Below, piece by piece: positions 1 through 8,710 of a stretch of DNA of 64,000 bases. The DNA is from Lewinellaceae bacterium (GTDB taxonomy: Bacteria; Bacteroidota; Bacteroidia; Chitinophagales; Saprospiraceae). Both the position numbers and the translations under genes were made by a program. The notes beneath the pieces are model-generated. The model saw only the letters and a list, made by a program, of their open reading frames with translations. It ran no database searches and had not been told where the DNA came from. The stretch lies in contig JACJYC010000002.1 in NCBI GenBank assembly GCA_020636325.1, positions 781,501-845,500 of the forward strand. Direction: 5' to 3'. Position 1 is the stretch's first letter. Every line of letters begins with the position of its first letter.

Positions 1-2060
1 GCGGGGGCAGTCAGGGCTTCCAGCGCCGCTCTTTGGGTCAGTTCGTTGATGTTGTAGGGTGGTTTCACCTTGTTCAGCAGGCCAATTATGGGCTCGCCGG
101 CAAAGGCCATACCCAGGCGGATGGCGGCCAGCCCCCAGGCTTTCGACAAGGTTTGCAGGACAACGAGGTTCGGGAATTCATCAATCTTCTTCGCATAACC
201 AGGATGCGCTGAAAAATCGATATAGGCCTCATCGATCACCACAATACCTGGAAAATCCCGGATCAAACCAAGTACGGCTTTTTCATCGAGCGCATTGCCG
301 GTGGGGTTGTTCGGGCTGCACAGAAAGAGCAGCTTGGTGCGGTTATCTGCGGCGTCAAGAATGGCCTGCACATCCGGTTGAAATCCGGGCAGCAGCGGGA
401 CTTCCAGGACACCTGCGCCGGCAATATCCGCGCTGACCCGGTACATGCCGTAGGTGGGGGGCGTGATGATAATGCTGTCCTTTCCCGGCTCGCAAAAAAT
501 CCGGATCAGCAGGTCGATGGCTTCGTCGCTGCCGTTGCCCAAAAAAATATGTTTTTCAGCAACACCTTTAACGGCTGCAATAGCGGTTTTCAATTGCTTT
601 TGCAACGGATCCGGGTACCGGTTAAGGCTGGTTTCAAACGGGTTTTCATTGGCATCCAGAAAAACGGACGCCTGTCCGGAAAACTCGCTCCTGGCGGAGG
701 AATACGGCTTCAGGTCCCGGATATTGGGGCGAACGAGGGGAAGAATATCCCGCCCTGACGCCGACGAGTCGGCTTTTACCGATAGTTTGCCGAGGCGAAC
801 TTCCACGGCTCGCCTGTGGGCTTCGAGGGCTTCGGCGGCAGCCATTTCCATCACAGCCGGGCCGATATTAGCCAGCCCTTCCGGGGTCAGCGCCTGGAAC
901 GTGATCTTTTTGACAAAGGAGTCAAGGGAAACGCCGCTGTAAGCCCGGGCATAACCGTTGGTGGGCAGGGTGTGATTGGTTCCGGAGGCATAGTCGCCGA
1001 CGGATTCCGGCGAATAATGTCCCAGAAAAACCGAACCCGCATTGACAACCTTCCCGGCCAGCTCACCGGCATTTTCACAAGCCAGGATCAAGTGTTCGGG
1101 AGCGTATTCGTTGATCAGCTCGACTGCCTCTTTTTCAGCCGCCAGTACGATCGCGGCGCTTTTGGCCAGAGCGCCTTCTGCAATTGTTTTTCGCGGGAGC
1201 GCTGCCAGCTGCCGGACAACGGCCTCCTGGATGCGCCGGGCCATCGGTTCGGACAGCGCGACCAGGACGACCTGGCTGTCGACCCCATGCTCGGCCTGGG
1301 AGAGCAGGTCGGCGGCCACAAAATCCGGGTCGGCATCCTCGCCGGCGAAGACCAGCACTTCCGACGGCCCGGCAGGCATATCGATTGCCGTTCCCTGCCG
1401 GCCGACCATTTGCTTGGCCGCGGTCACATACTGGTTCCCCGGCCCGAAGATCTTATCGACCCTGGGTACGCTTTCCGTGCCGTAGGCCATGGCTGCAATT
1501 GCCTGAGCGCCGCCGATTTTGAACACGCGCGTTATGCCGGCCAGGCGGGCTGCGAACAGAATGGCGGGGTTGACCTTGCCGTCTTTTCCCGGCGGGGTGC
1601 ACAACACGATGTCTTTGCAGCCCGCTAAACGAGCAGGGATACCCAGCATCAGTACCGTAGAGAACAGGGGCGCCGTTCCGCCGGGAATATACAGGCCGAC
1701 CCGTTCGATCCCGACACTTTTCCGCCAGCATTGCACGCCGGGCATGGTTTCTACAATCCGGACCTCTTCTTTTTGTTGTGCGTGGAATGACTCGATATTG
1801 CGCAGTGCAGTCCGGATCGCTGCCTGAAGGCCGGGTGAGATTTCAGCAACAGCTTGCTCCATTTCCGCCGGACTGACAGCGAATTCCGGCAAATCGGCGC
1901 CGTCAAATTGCCGCGTAAACCTGCGGATTGCGACGTCGCCCTCGGTTTTCACAGCGTTGAGCACCGATTCCACTGCGGCTTCCAGCCGGTTGGTTTCCAG
2001 TGCCGGCCTTTGCAGGATCCGGCTCCAGTTTTGCCGCTCAGGGTATAAGAATAATTCCAT
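1..2060 (-). CDS. hisDC: HisD-HisC fusion: histidinol dehydrogenase / histidinol-phosphate aminotransferase (3' end outside window)
   Basis: The reading frame from the ATG at 2060 stays open to base 1. The first ~427 residues are a full histidinol dehydrogenase (NAD-dependent oxidation of histidinol to histidine) with GLYIPGGTAPLFSTVLM, FKIGGAQAIAAMAYG, FGPGNQYV and AEHGVDSQ. It does not stop at the usual HisD end (EAHRRAVEVRLGKL). After a short linker (SVKADSSASGRD, about 741-779) it runs into the normal start of HisC, a PLP aminotransferase (LVRPNIRDLKPYSSARSEF, then DANENPFE, SPNNPTGNAL and the PLP lysine in LQTLSKAWG). About 240 HisC residues lie in the window. I see no stop and no ATG/GTG/TTG at the junction that would allow a separate hisC. 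It starts 19 nt after hisG and shares its transcript. A single-base sequencing error at the junction could mimic a fusion, but the frame is coherent on both sides. Confidence 0.9.
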   Translation of the reverse strand, partial: MELFLYPERQNWSRILQRPALETNRLEAAVESVLNAVKTEGDVAIRRFTRQFDGADLPEFAVSPAEMEQAVAEISPGLQAAIRTALRNIESFHAQQKEEVRIVETMPGVQCWRKSVGIERVGLYIPGGTAPLFSTVLMLGIPARLAGCKDIVLCTPPGKDGKVNPAILFAARLAGITRVFKIGGAQAIAAMAYGTESVPRVDKIFGPGNQYVTAAKQMVGRQGTAIDMPAGPSEVLVFAGEDADPDFVAADLLSQAEHGVDSQVVLVALSEPMARRIQEAVVRQLAALPRKTIAEGALAKSAAIVLAAEKEAVELINEYAPEHLILACENAGELAGKVVNAGSVFLGHYSPESVGDYASGTNHTLPTNGYARAYSGVSLDSFVKKITFQALTPEGLANIGPAVMEMAAAEALEAHRRAVEVRLGKLSVKADSSASGRDILPLVRPNIRDLKPYSSARSEFSGQASVFLDANENPFETSLNRYPDPLQKQLKTAIAAVKGVAEKHIFLGNGSDEAIDLLIRIFCEPGKDSIIITPPTYGMYRVSADIAGAGVLEVPLLPGFQPDVQAILDAADNRTKLLFLCSPNNPTGNALDEKAVLGLIRDFPGIVVIDEAYIDFSAHPGYAKKIDEFPNLVVLQTLSKAWGLAAIRLGMAFAGEPIIGLLNKVKPPYNINELTQRAALEALTAP

Positions 2061-2079
2061 GGCAGACCGGGATTTATGA

Positions 2080-2940
2080 TTAGAGGATCATTTTTTCGAT
2101 GGGAACGACCAGGATGCCCTGGGCGCCGTTTTCCTTGAGCTGTTCGATGATCTCCCAGAAACGGTCTTCCGTGATGACCGTATGCACCGAGCTCCATCCT
2201 TCGGTAGCCAGCGGCATGACTGTCGGGCTTTTCATGCCCGGAAGGATTTCGATGATGCGCTCCAGGCATTCGTTGGGGGCGTTCATCAGCAGGTATTTGT
2301 GGCTGCGGGCGGCCAGCACCGATTTAATGCGGAAGACCAGTTTTTCGAACAGGGGTTTTACATTGTCCGGAATTCGCCTGGAGGCGGCAATGCAGGCTTC
2401 CGACCGAAGGAGGACTTCTTTTTCTTCGAGCCCGTTCTGGAAAAGCGTGCTGCCGGTGCTGACAAGGTCGCAAATGGCATCGGCCAGCCCGATATTGGGG
2501 GCAATTTCGACCGAACCTGAGATCTCGTGGATCTCCGCCTGAAGGTTATTCGCCTGCAGAAACAGCGCAAGGGAGTTGGGGTAGGAGGTCGCTATTTTTT
2601 TACCCTGCAGGAACTGTACACCGTCATAAGGTGTGCCTTTGGGTACGGCGATCGAGAGGCGGCATCTCGAAAACCCGAGCAGCAGGGTTTCTTCTACGTC
2701 CTTTTGTTTTTCGACCAGGGTGTTTTGGCCGATAACGGCGATATGGGCTACCCCGTCTTCCAGGTATTGGGGAATATCGGAATTTCGGAGGAACAGAATA
2801 TCGGCCGGGTAATTGCGGGCGCTGGCCTTGAGTTGATCCTTGCCGTTATCGATCCGGATGCCGCATTCTTTGAGCAGTTGCAGCGACTCTTCCTGGAGCC
2901 TGCCCGATTTTTGCACTGCGATTTTGAGCCTGTTTTCCAT
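2080..2940 (-). CDS. hisG: ATP phosphoribosyltransferase, long form
   Basis: First enzyme of histidine synthesis; joins ATP and PRPP. The 286-residue length is that of the long, hexameric HisG class, which carries a C-terminal ACT-like regulatory domain and is normally inhibited by histidine without HisZ. Visible signatures are the N-terminal LKIAVQKSGRL, a central GLADAICDLVSTGSTL matching the PRPP-binding region, and a regulatory tail (SPTVMPLATEGW, ILVVPIEKMIL). It is the first structural gene after the leader peptide and attenuator, and hisDC follows after 19 nt, so the order is hisL-hisG-hisDC. Expression is likely controlled by the attenuator just upstream. Confidence 0.95.
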   Translation of the reverse strand: MENRLKIAVQKSGRLQEESLQLLKECGIRIDNGKDQLKASARNYPADILFLRNSDIPQYLEDGVAHIAVIGQNTLVEKQKDVEETLLLGFSRCRLSIAVPKGTPYDGVQFLQGKKIATSYPNSLALFLQANNLQAEIHEISGSVEIAPNIGLADAICDLVSTGSTLFQNGLEEKEVLLRSEACIAASRRIPDNVKPLFEKLVFRIKSVLAARSHKYLLMNAPNECLERIIEILPGMKSPTVMPLATEGWSSVHTVITEDRFWEIIEQLKENGAQGILVVPIEKMIL

Positions 2941-2953
2941 GAGCGGATTGGGT

Positions 2954-2992
2954 AAAAAAAAAGAGGTTTACCGGCAAACGGCAAACCTCTTT
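2954..2992 (-). terminator. Transcription attenuator of the his operon
   Basis: On the minus strand an 8-bp stem (AGAGGTTT / AAACCTCT, 2962-2969 with 2983-2990) with an inner CCG/CGG pairing is followed by nine U residues just before hisG. The upstream arm and loop contain two copies of the complement of a 7-mer at 3035-3041, inside the leader peptide's end. That gives a competing pairing (antiterminator) when the 3035-3041 segment is not covered by a ribosome. The arrangement fits classical His-codon attenuation; the switch itself is inferred. Confidence 0.85.
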
Positions 2993-3028
2993 CCTGTGAG
3001 TTTGATTTGGAATCTTAGCGCACAGGCG

Positions 3029-3088
3029 TCACCATTTGCCGAAGGCGGCAATGAAATGATGATGACGATGATGATGCACTAGGATCAT
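3029..3088 (-). CDS. hisL: his operon leader peptide (19 aa, six His codons)
   Basis: An ATG at 3088 opens a 19-codon frame, MILVHHHRHHHFIAAFGKW, ending in TGA at 3029-3031. Six of seven consecutive codons (3076-3056) are CAT (His), interrupted by one Arg. It lies about 90 nt upstream of hisG and just before an intrinsic terminator. This is the signature of ribosome-mediated attenuation: stalling on His codons when charged tRNA-His is scarce should leave 3035-3041 free to pair with the terminator arm. A downstream GTG at 3079 could also serve as start. Too short for normal gene finders. Confidence 0.85.
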   Translation of the reverse strand: MILVHHHRHHHFIAAFGKW

Positions 3089-3111
3089 TTTGCTAACTTA
3101 GAATCTTTTTG

Positions 3112-3184
3112 TGGTGTGGGGCGGAATCGAACCGCCGACACATGGATTTTCAGTCCATTGCTCTACCAACTGAGCTACCGCACC
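3112..3184 (-). tRNA. tRNA-Phe(GAA)
   Basis: Folds as a full cloverleaf on the minus strand: acceptor GGTGCGG/CCACACC with one C-A mismatch at 5-68, D arm GCTCAGTTGGTAGAGC, anticodon stem ATGGA/TCCAT with loop CTGAAAA (anticodon GAA, A37), T arm GGCGG-TTCGATT-CCGCC. The CCA end is not encoded. This is an ordinary tRNA-Phe, unlike the second GAA tRNA at 20132-20204. Confidence 0.93.
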
Positions 3185-3331
3185 GACCTTGCTTAAAAAG
3201 CGGGACAAATGTACATGGTTTTTTTGTGTTGCGCAACCCCGGCGAAAAAAAATAATAATGATTTTTCGGTTTTAGGAGAAAAAAAGCGGATTGGTTTGCG
3301 TTCTCATCTATATTCGTTCAAAAAATCATCT

Positions 3332-4147
3332 ATGTCTCCATCCAGGATAATTGCCATACCTTTTGTGATTTCAGCTGCACTTTTTTTCTACCTGGCCTGG
3401 GAGGTAGATAATAAGTACACGATCTACCTGTTTCCGGTTTTGCTGGTTTTGGCCCTGATCTTTGTCATGTCTCCACAAATCAACTGGTATTTTTACCAGA
3501 AGAATCCGCCCGACCTGAGCCGGCCGCTGCGAAAATTTTTTGAAACCAGACATCCTTATTACCAACAATTGCCGGACGTGCTGAAATTGCGCTTTCGGCA
3601 ACGCACGGCCCTGATCATGGCGGCTACGGACTTTATCCCCCAGGGCCTGGAAAAACTGACCGAAGACGTCAAAGCGCTGGCATCCTCCAACGCTGCCCTG
3701 CTCACCCTCAACCGGACGGATTACCTGTTCAGGGAATTTGAGCATCTGGTGGTTTACACGCATCCTTTCTCTACGCCGGCTCACCCGGATCAACTGCATG
3801 CATCGGAGCTCTATGAAGAAGGCGCCAACAGCACCCTGATCTTTTCCATTCAACATTTGATCAAAGGGACGCTGCAGCCTGCTCAATATTTCAATGTCGG
3901 TTTGTACGAATACGCCAGGGCATACCGGATCTGCTTTCCGGAGGTGACTTTTCCGCAAATGGAGGACGATCAATGGCCGTTGCTGGAAAAGGTCGGCGGC
4001 GTCGAAAAAAGCGCATTGGTGAGCTATATCAACCTCGAACCGCTGGATGTCCAGGCGGTCGCCGTAGCCTGGTTTTTTACCTTTCCCCAGCGATTCAAGG
4101 CCATTTTGCCGGAAGCCTATGAAACCCTGAAACAAATTTTCGGTTGA
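3332..4147 (+). CDS. MtfA (M90)-like membrane-anchored protein lacking the zinc-binding motif
   Basis: A 271-residue protein from the ATG at 3332; a frame open further upstream has no family resemblance. Two hydrophobic segments near the N-terminus (about residues 4-20 and 29-47) suggest a membrane anchor with a cytoplasmic domain. The soluble part has the layout of the MtfA zinc-peptidase family (HPYYQQLPDVLKLRFRQRT, then a TLIFS strand and QYFNVGLYEYARAYR). At the place where MtfA has an HEFAH-type catalytic helix this protein reads YEYAR, so both zinc-ligand histidines are missing and proteolysis is unlikely. A non-catalytic binding or scaffold role is inferred. The next gene starts 17 nt downstream. 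Confidence 0.6.
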   Translation: MSPSRIIAIPFVISAALFFYLAWEVDNKYTIYLFPVLLVLALIFVMSPQINWYFYQKNPPDLSRPLRKFFETRHPYYQQLPDVLKLRFRQRTALIMAATDFIPQGLEKLTEDVKALASSNAALLTLNRTDYLFREFEHLVVYTHPFSTPAHPDQLHASELYEEGANSTLIFSIQHLIKGTLQPAQYFNVGLYEYARAYRICFPEVTFPQMEDDQWPLLEKVGGVEKSALVSYINLEPLDVQAVAVAWFFTFPQRFKAILPEAYETLKQIFG

Positions 4148-4164
4148 AACCGGGAGCAACGCCT

Positions 4165-4923
4165 ATGGAAGCCATGATCCGATACCGCCACAAAAATTTC
4201 CTTTGCAACCTGGAAAAGCCGCTGGATATCGGTCTTCCATTGGAGGAGGGGTACAGCGGGGTCAATTGTTTTTATGCCCCGCCGATGGAAGCGGAGCCCG
4301 TTGTGGCCGGCGATTTTATCGGATCCACAGCCCGGGGCGGGGTGGTGAATTTTCTCAATATCAGGTTCAATCCCCATGGCAACGGCACGCATACCGAATG
4401 CGTAGGCCACATTGCCAAAGAAAAATATACGATCAACCGGTGCCTGCGCCAATTTATTTTTCCGGCCCGCCTGGTCAGCCTGTATCCGGTCAGGATGGAA
4501 AACGGCGACCGGGTGATCGGCCTTCAGCAAATAAAAGAGGCACTGGAAGGGGAGGTGCCGCCGGCGCTGGTAATAAGGACCCTGCCGAATGACGGGTTCA
4601 AGCAGCGAATGCACTATTCAGGGACCAATCCGCCGTATATCGATAGTGAGGCTGTTGCGTTGCTGGTTGAAGCCGGAGTGGAACACCTGCTGATCGACTT
4701 GCCGTCGGTGGATCGGGAAGAGGACGGCGGCCGCTTGCTCGCGCACAAGGCTTTCTGGCGTTTTCCGGACAAAATACGGGAAAACTGTACGATCACCGAG
4801 CTTATTTATGTCAACAATTCCATACCCGATGGGTTATACTTATTAAATATTCAGATCGCCGGCTTCGAAGTGGATGCCAGCCCCAGCAAGCCGGTTCTAT
4901 ATGCCTTAACGCCAGCAGATTGA
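4165..4923 (+). CDS. Cyclase family protein (kynurenine formamidase-like metal hydrolase)
   Basis: A 252-residue cytosolic protein of the cyclase/kynurenine formamidase fold (PF04199). The metal-binding signature HGNGTHTE lies at about residues 71-78, with a further His at about 82, matching the family's HxGTHxD/E pattern; ENCTITELIYV near the C-terminus is also typical. The family hydrolyses amide or ester substrates such as N-formylkynurenine, but no kynurenine-pathway neighbours are visible, so the substrate is unknown. I chose the ATG at 4165; a TTG at 4144 overlapping the upstream stop is possible. Its TGA overlaps the start of the next gene, so the three genes are probably translationally coupled. 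Confidence 0.8.
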   Translation: MEAMIRYRHKNFLCNLEKPLDIGLPLEEGYSGVNCFYAPPMEAEPVVAGDFIGSTARGGVVNFLNIRFNPHGNGTHTECVGHIAKEKYTINRCLRQFIFPARLVSLYPVRMENGDRVIGLQQIKEALEGEVPPALVIRTLPNDGFKQRMHYSGTNPPYIDSEAVALLVEAGVEHLLIDLPSVDREEDGGRLLAHKAFWRFPDKIRENCTITELIYVNNSIPDGLYLLNIQIAGFEVDASPSKPVLYALTPAD

Positions 4924-5594
4924 CGCCGTATCAGACATACCATTCTGCGGCATACCGCCGTTTCAAAGCAATCCCTCCCAACGCTTTCAGGGAGATCGTA
5001 CGCTATTACGAAGAAAACGAAACCGCCGTCGGTCAGTTGGATTTTGAGGAATATTTTGAAATTACGCTGGCCTACACCGAAGCCTTGTTCGAATGCGGCA
5101 AATACCGCGAGCACCTGGTAATGGCCGACCCTGTGCTGGAAACGGTGATCCGGCAGAATATTTTTCTGGTGGGCGACAGGGATATTTTCAGGGATACCTT
5201 GCTGAGAAAAGGCGCTTCCCTTTATCATGTGGGGAGTTACCGGAGAGCCGAAGCTGTTTTAGGGGAGTTGATCCGCATAGAACCCCATAACAAGGCATGC
5301 GGATTGTTGCTGAAGCGCTGTTGCCGGAAGCTTTGTCCGGGGCTGGTGAATATCACGCGAGCCATATCCGTATTCCTGGCATTGGTGATTATCCTCCTGC
5401 TTTCGGTTGAATTTCTTTTTGCCAGGCCTTTTTATCCGATCTACGTGCCCTTGTTGTCCGCCACCAGCAACACCCTGCTCATCTCGGGAGCATTGATCCT
5501 GGCGGGAGGAGAGGCATACCGGTACATACGAAGTGAATTGCTCGTCCGGAAGGCGATCAAACTGGCTGCGCGCAAGAAAGAAGATGCGCTGTGA
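4920..5594 (+). CDS. TPR-like protein with two C-terminal membrane segments
   Basis: A 224-residue protein starting with TTG that overlaps the previous stop (TTGA); no better start is seen for the first ~65 codons. Residues ~20-125 are helical with TPR character (ALFECGKYREHLVMADPVLE, ASLYHVGSYRRAEAVLGELIRIEPHN). Two hydrophobic helices follow at about 145-165 and 180-198, then a short basic tail (VRKAIKLAARKK). This suggests an inner-membrane protein with a cytoplasmic peptide-repeat domain. I do not recognise a specific family. Its place as the last gene of the trio, just before a strong bidirectional terminator, suggests it works with the MtfA-like and cyclase proteins. Confidence 0.65.
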   Translation: MTPYQTYHSAAYRRFKAIPPNAFREIVRYYEENETAVGQLDFEEYFEITLAYTEALFECGKYREHLVMADPVLETVIRQNIFLVGDRDIFRDTLLRKGASLYHVGSYRRAEAVLGELIRIEPHNKACGLLLKRCCRKLCPGLVNITRAISVFLALVIILLLSVEFLFARPFYPIYVPLLSATSNTLLISGALILAGGEAYRYIRSELLVRKAIKLAARKKEDAL

Positions 5595-5614
5595 CAGCAC
5601 AGCGACCTGAAAAG

Positions 5615-5652
5615 AAAAAGCCCCCGGCGACCATGGTTGCCGGGGGCTTTTT
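5615..5652. terminator. Bidirectional intrinsic terminator
   Basis: A hairpin of about 14 bp (AAAAAGCCCCCGGC with its complement, small ACCATGGT-centred loop) has an A-run on the left and a T-run on the right. It can terminate both the plus-strand trio ending at 5594 and the minus-strand gene ending at 5696. Confidence 0.9.
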
Positions 5653-5695
5653 CGCGTATATCAGTCAACTGCAATTCACAGCTGACGTACAAAAA

Positions 5696-8497
5696 TTACT
5701 GCTTGATCATCGTGCTGACCACCATTTGTTTGCCGTTGGTCACCATTACGGTGTACGCGCCTGCGGGCAGGCCTGCAACGTTGATGGTTTCGCTCAGCAG
5801 TTCGCCGGTTTTGCGAACGGCGATCTGGCGGAGTACACGACCGTTGTTATCAGCGATGCGTACCGTAAGTGCGCCTTCAAGGCCGGCGCCTTTCACCTGA
5901 AGTACGGCTTCGTCTTTCACCGGGTTCGGAGCGATGGTCAGCAGACCGTTGTTGGTCAGTACTTCCTCTGCGCGAACAATGGTGAATTCATAAGCGCCGA
6001 TATCCGGACCGTCGCCTTGCGGGCGCGGATTGCCGTCGAGGTCAAAAGCGGATGCAAAAGCGGGCAAAGCGGCGTCGATGGCCGGGCTGCCGGCTTGCAG
6101 GTGAAGATCGGGAATACCATCCGGGTTGCCGAAGCCGGTCGGGTCAACGAACAGCGGGTCTTCGGCCAATTTGTCGGAAGTTTCCGTCAGGTAGATATCC
6201 AGCGTGCCGTCGGGGTCGATGGCCAGGTTGCCGCCGAGTGAAAGAACAACCGTTTCGCCGTCTTCAATGGCATAGTTTTTCTGGCCTGAGTTGTAAAAGA
6301 TGTTGTTGGCCAGGTTGATGGTAGCCAGGGAGAAGCCCGGGGTGGTCGGATCGGTCCATGTGGCAATTTCGCCGGAGAGTACGCCCAGGTCTTCCGCGAA
6401 GGTAGAGTTGTAGATGTTCACTACGATCTCAACCGTATCGGAAGCGTTGGTAGAAATAGCGCCGCCGGTACCCGGGTCATTGGTAGCGTTGCCGGTGAAA
6501 AGGCAGTTATTGATTTCGGTGTTGAAATTGCCGATGTTGAGTGCGCCGCCCTGATTGGTTGCCGTATTAAGACGGAAGAGGGAGCGATCGATGGACAGTG
6601 AAACCGGCAGGGTCGTGTCCTGGCCGACGAATACGGCTGCACCGGAGCCACCGGCCTGGTTATTGACAAAGAAGCTGCTGTCGATGGTCAGCGGGCTGAC
6701 GCCGAACACGCCGATACCGCCGCCGGAGCTTTCGCCGGAAATCATGTTGCCGTCGAAGGTTGAGCCGTATACGTATGTAGGTACGTTATCATTCTGAACG
6801 CGAATACCACCGCCGAAAGCGGCAACGTTGGCTTCGAAGGTACATTTTTCAACAACCACGTCAGCGTCAAAACCGTTCAGCATACCGCCGCCGCTGCTCG
6901 ACACGGAGTTGCCTTTGAACAGGGAGTTGCGGAAGATGGTTTGAGCGCCGTCGGCAAAATTGCAGACTGCTCCGCCGAAGGCGTTCGAGTTGTTGATGAA
7001 TTCTGAGCTGTCAATGACAGTTGGAACGCCTGTAGCGCCGAAATAAACAGCGCCGCCGGCCTGCGTGCCGGAGTTCTCTTCGAAATGGGAGTTTTTGATC
7101 ACCATTTCAGAATTGCTGCCGAGGTGGCCGATCCCGGCGCCGTATTGTGCGGAGTTGTTGTTGAAATTGCTGTTGTCCACTTCAACCGTGAAAACCGGCG
7201 CGCCGGTCAGGTTGCGGATGTACATAGCGCCCGCGATAACGCCGCCCGTGTTGTTGAGCAGGTCGCAACCGTTGATCCTGGCGGAAAGGTTGTTGAAGTA
7301 GACCCCTGCGCCCCGGCCGCTGGTGAAGTTGTTTTCAAAGAGGGTATTTTCAACCACGAAGTTGGCCGGGTCCTGGTTCTCTTCTGTCACCTCAGTGCCG
7401 TTGCCGTACAGGCCGGCAGCGTTAACCGGAGAGTTGTTGTTGACAAAGGCAGAATTGGTGATATGGACGTCGTAGGCATTGTAGAAGTAACCTACGCCGA
7501 AGCCGTTGGTAACGGTATTGCCGTCGTGCGTAACGTTGTCGAAGGTATAACCGCCCAGCAGGTCTCCCTGGATCTCGGCGCCGTCGATGTAGTACGCTGC
7601 GGCATTGTCCGCCGAGTTACCGGAGAAAACGGTATTCGAAACGAGCACGTCAACGTTTTGCCAAAGGAACATGCCGGCGGCAAAACCCGAAGGTACGGTA
7701 TCCGTGTTGTTGACGAAGTTGGAATTGTCGATGGTAACGCCGGCGGAGTAAGCGGAGTACAAAGCGCCGCCGTCGACGAGGTTGTTGCTGAAGGTCACGT
7801 TGTTCAGCATCAGGTCACCGGTACCCAAAGCATAGACGACGCCGGCTTCGTGGGCCTGGTTGCCGTCAAAGGTGACATTTTCAAACGAAGAGCCGACCGT
7901 TCCTTCCAGCATCAGGGCCACACCCGATCCGGCGCCGCCCGAGTTGTTGGTGAACATGCAGTTGCTGACCGCAACCGGGCTGTAGGCCCATATCCCTGCG
8001 CCGCGCTCCAGGAAAGTTTCCGCACCGTCGGCCAGCGCGTGGTTGTGGCCGTTTTGGATGGTGAAACCGTCGATGATCACCGGGCTGGCGATCAGGCTGT
8101 CCACGTAAACGACGTGGAAAACGTTGTCGGATTTATTGGTATCGAAGTCATCAGCAACGTCGTCGCCGTTTACGTCACCGTCCAGAATGGTTACGTTGGC
8201 GGCGGGGTCGCGCTGGTCGACAGAGGTTTCGGTACCGGCAAAACCGCCGTAGACGGCGATAGCGCTGCCGATCGAAAAGCTGGACAGCGTGTCCGTGCCG
8301 GGTACGTAGGTGCCGGCGGCAACCCAAACTTGACCGGAAGTGGTATTCGTTAAAGCGGTGGATAGGTTGGTGTAGGCGTTAGCCCAGGAGGTTCCGTCAT
8401 TCGCTCCGGATGCATCCCCCTTTACATAAACGACCTGTGAAAAAGCAGTCGCGCTAATAAGAAGCATGCCTGCAATAAGCCAGTAAAGTTTTTTCAT
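5696..8497 (-). CDS. Secreted beta-helix protein with choice-of-anchor Q region and T9SS sorting domain
   Basis: A 933-residue exported protein. It has an N-terminal Sec signal peptide (MKKLYWLIAGMLLISATAFSQ), then a pectate-lyase-like right-handed beta-helix made of many short N/G-rich coils of the type VFENNTFxGN. Acidic loops such as DGDVNGDDVADDFD may bind calcium. A choice-of-anchor Q-like segment follows (SPAIDAA, GNPRP, PDIGAYEF). The last ~75 residues are a T9SS type A sorting domain (TIAPNPVKDEAVL, then LPAGAYTVMV and a basic end), which predicts export across the outer membrane and surface attachment. No polysaccharide-lyase catalytic site is evident; adhesion or polysaccharide binding is inferred. 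It is a tandem paralogue of the gene at 8820-11951. Confidence 0.88.
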   Translation of the reverse strand: MKKLYWLIAGMLLISATAFSQVVYVKGDASGANDGTSWANAYTNLSTALTNTTSGQVWVAAGTYVPGTDTLSSFSIGSAIAVYGGFAGTETSVDQRDPAANVTILDGDVNGDDVADDFDTNKSDNVFHVVYVDSLIASPVIIDGFTIQNGHNHALADGAETFLERGAGIWAYSPVAVSNCMFTNNSGGAGSGVALMLEGTVGSSFENVTFDGNQAHEAGVVYALGTGDLMLNNVTFSNNLVDGGALYSAYSAGVTIDNSNFVNNTDTVPSGFAAGMFLWQNVDVLVSNTVFSGNSADNAAAYYIDGAEIQGDLLGGYTFDNVTHDGNTVTNGFGVGYFYNAYDVHITNSAFVNNNSPVNAAGLYGNGTEVTEENQDPANFVVENTLFENNFTSGRGAGVYFNNLSARINGCDLLNNTGGVIAGAMYIRNLTGAPVFTVEVDNSNFNNNSAQYGAGIGHLGSNSEMVIKNSHFEENSGTQAGGAVYFGATGVPTVIDSSEFINNSNAFGGAVCNFADGAQTIFRNSLFKGNSVSSSGGGMLNGFDADVVVEKCTFEANVAAFGGGIRVQNDNVPTYVYGSTFDGNMISGESSGGGIGVFGVSPLTIDSSFFVNNQAGGSGAAVFVGQDTTLPVSLSIDRSLFRLNTATNQGGALNIGNFNTEINNCLFTGNATNDPGTGGAISTNASDTVEIVVNIYNSTFAEDLGVLSGEIATWTDPTTPGFSLATINLANNIFYNSGQKNYAIEDGETVVLSLGGNLAIDPDGTLDIYLTETSDKLAEDPLFVDPTGFGNPDGIPDLHLQAGSPAIDAALPAFASAFDLDGNPRPQGDGPDIGAYEFTIVRAEEVLTNNGLLTIAPNPVKDEAVLQVKGAGLEGALTVRIADNNGRVLRQIAVRKTGELLSETINVAGLPAGAYTVMVTNGKQMVVSTMIKQ

Positions 8498-8710
8498 AAT
8501 TGGATTGGATTTTGTTAAGCGTTGCTAAAAGAGGGGTAAAAGTAGCAATTGCCGTGCATTTGCCACAGTATTGTAAATATATTTTTAATTGGAGGTTACG
8601 GGCATTCAGGGATATGCAATCCAATCGACAAAACGCGAGGATTTGAAAGGCCGGGCCGCGGGGATCCAGTTTGGCAGGAGGGCGGAATCCGGATCGGAAA
8701 GGAAAAATAG

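Noticed and set aside
7085..8353. Long open frame antisense to the first T9SS protein
   Set aside because: It is the shadow of the GC-rich minus-strand gene; it has no family resemblance and the T9SS protein is clearly real.
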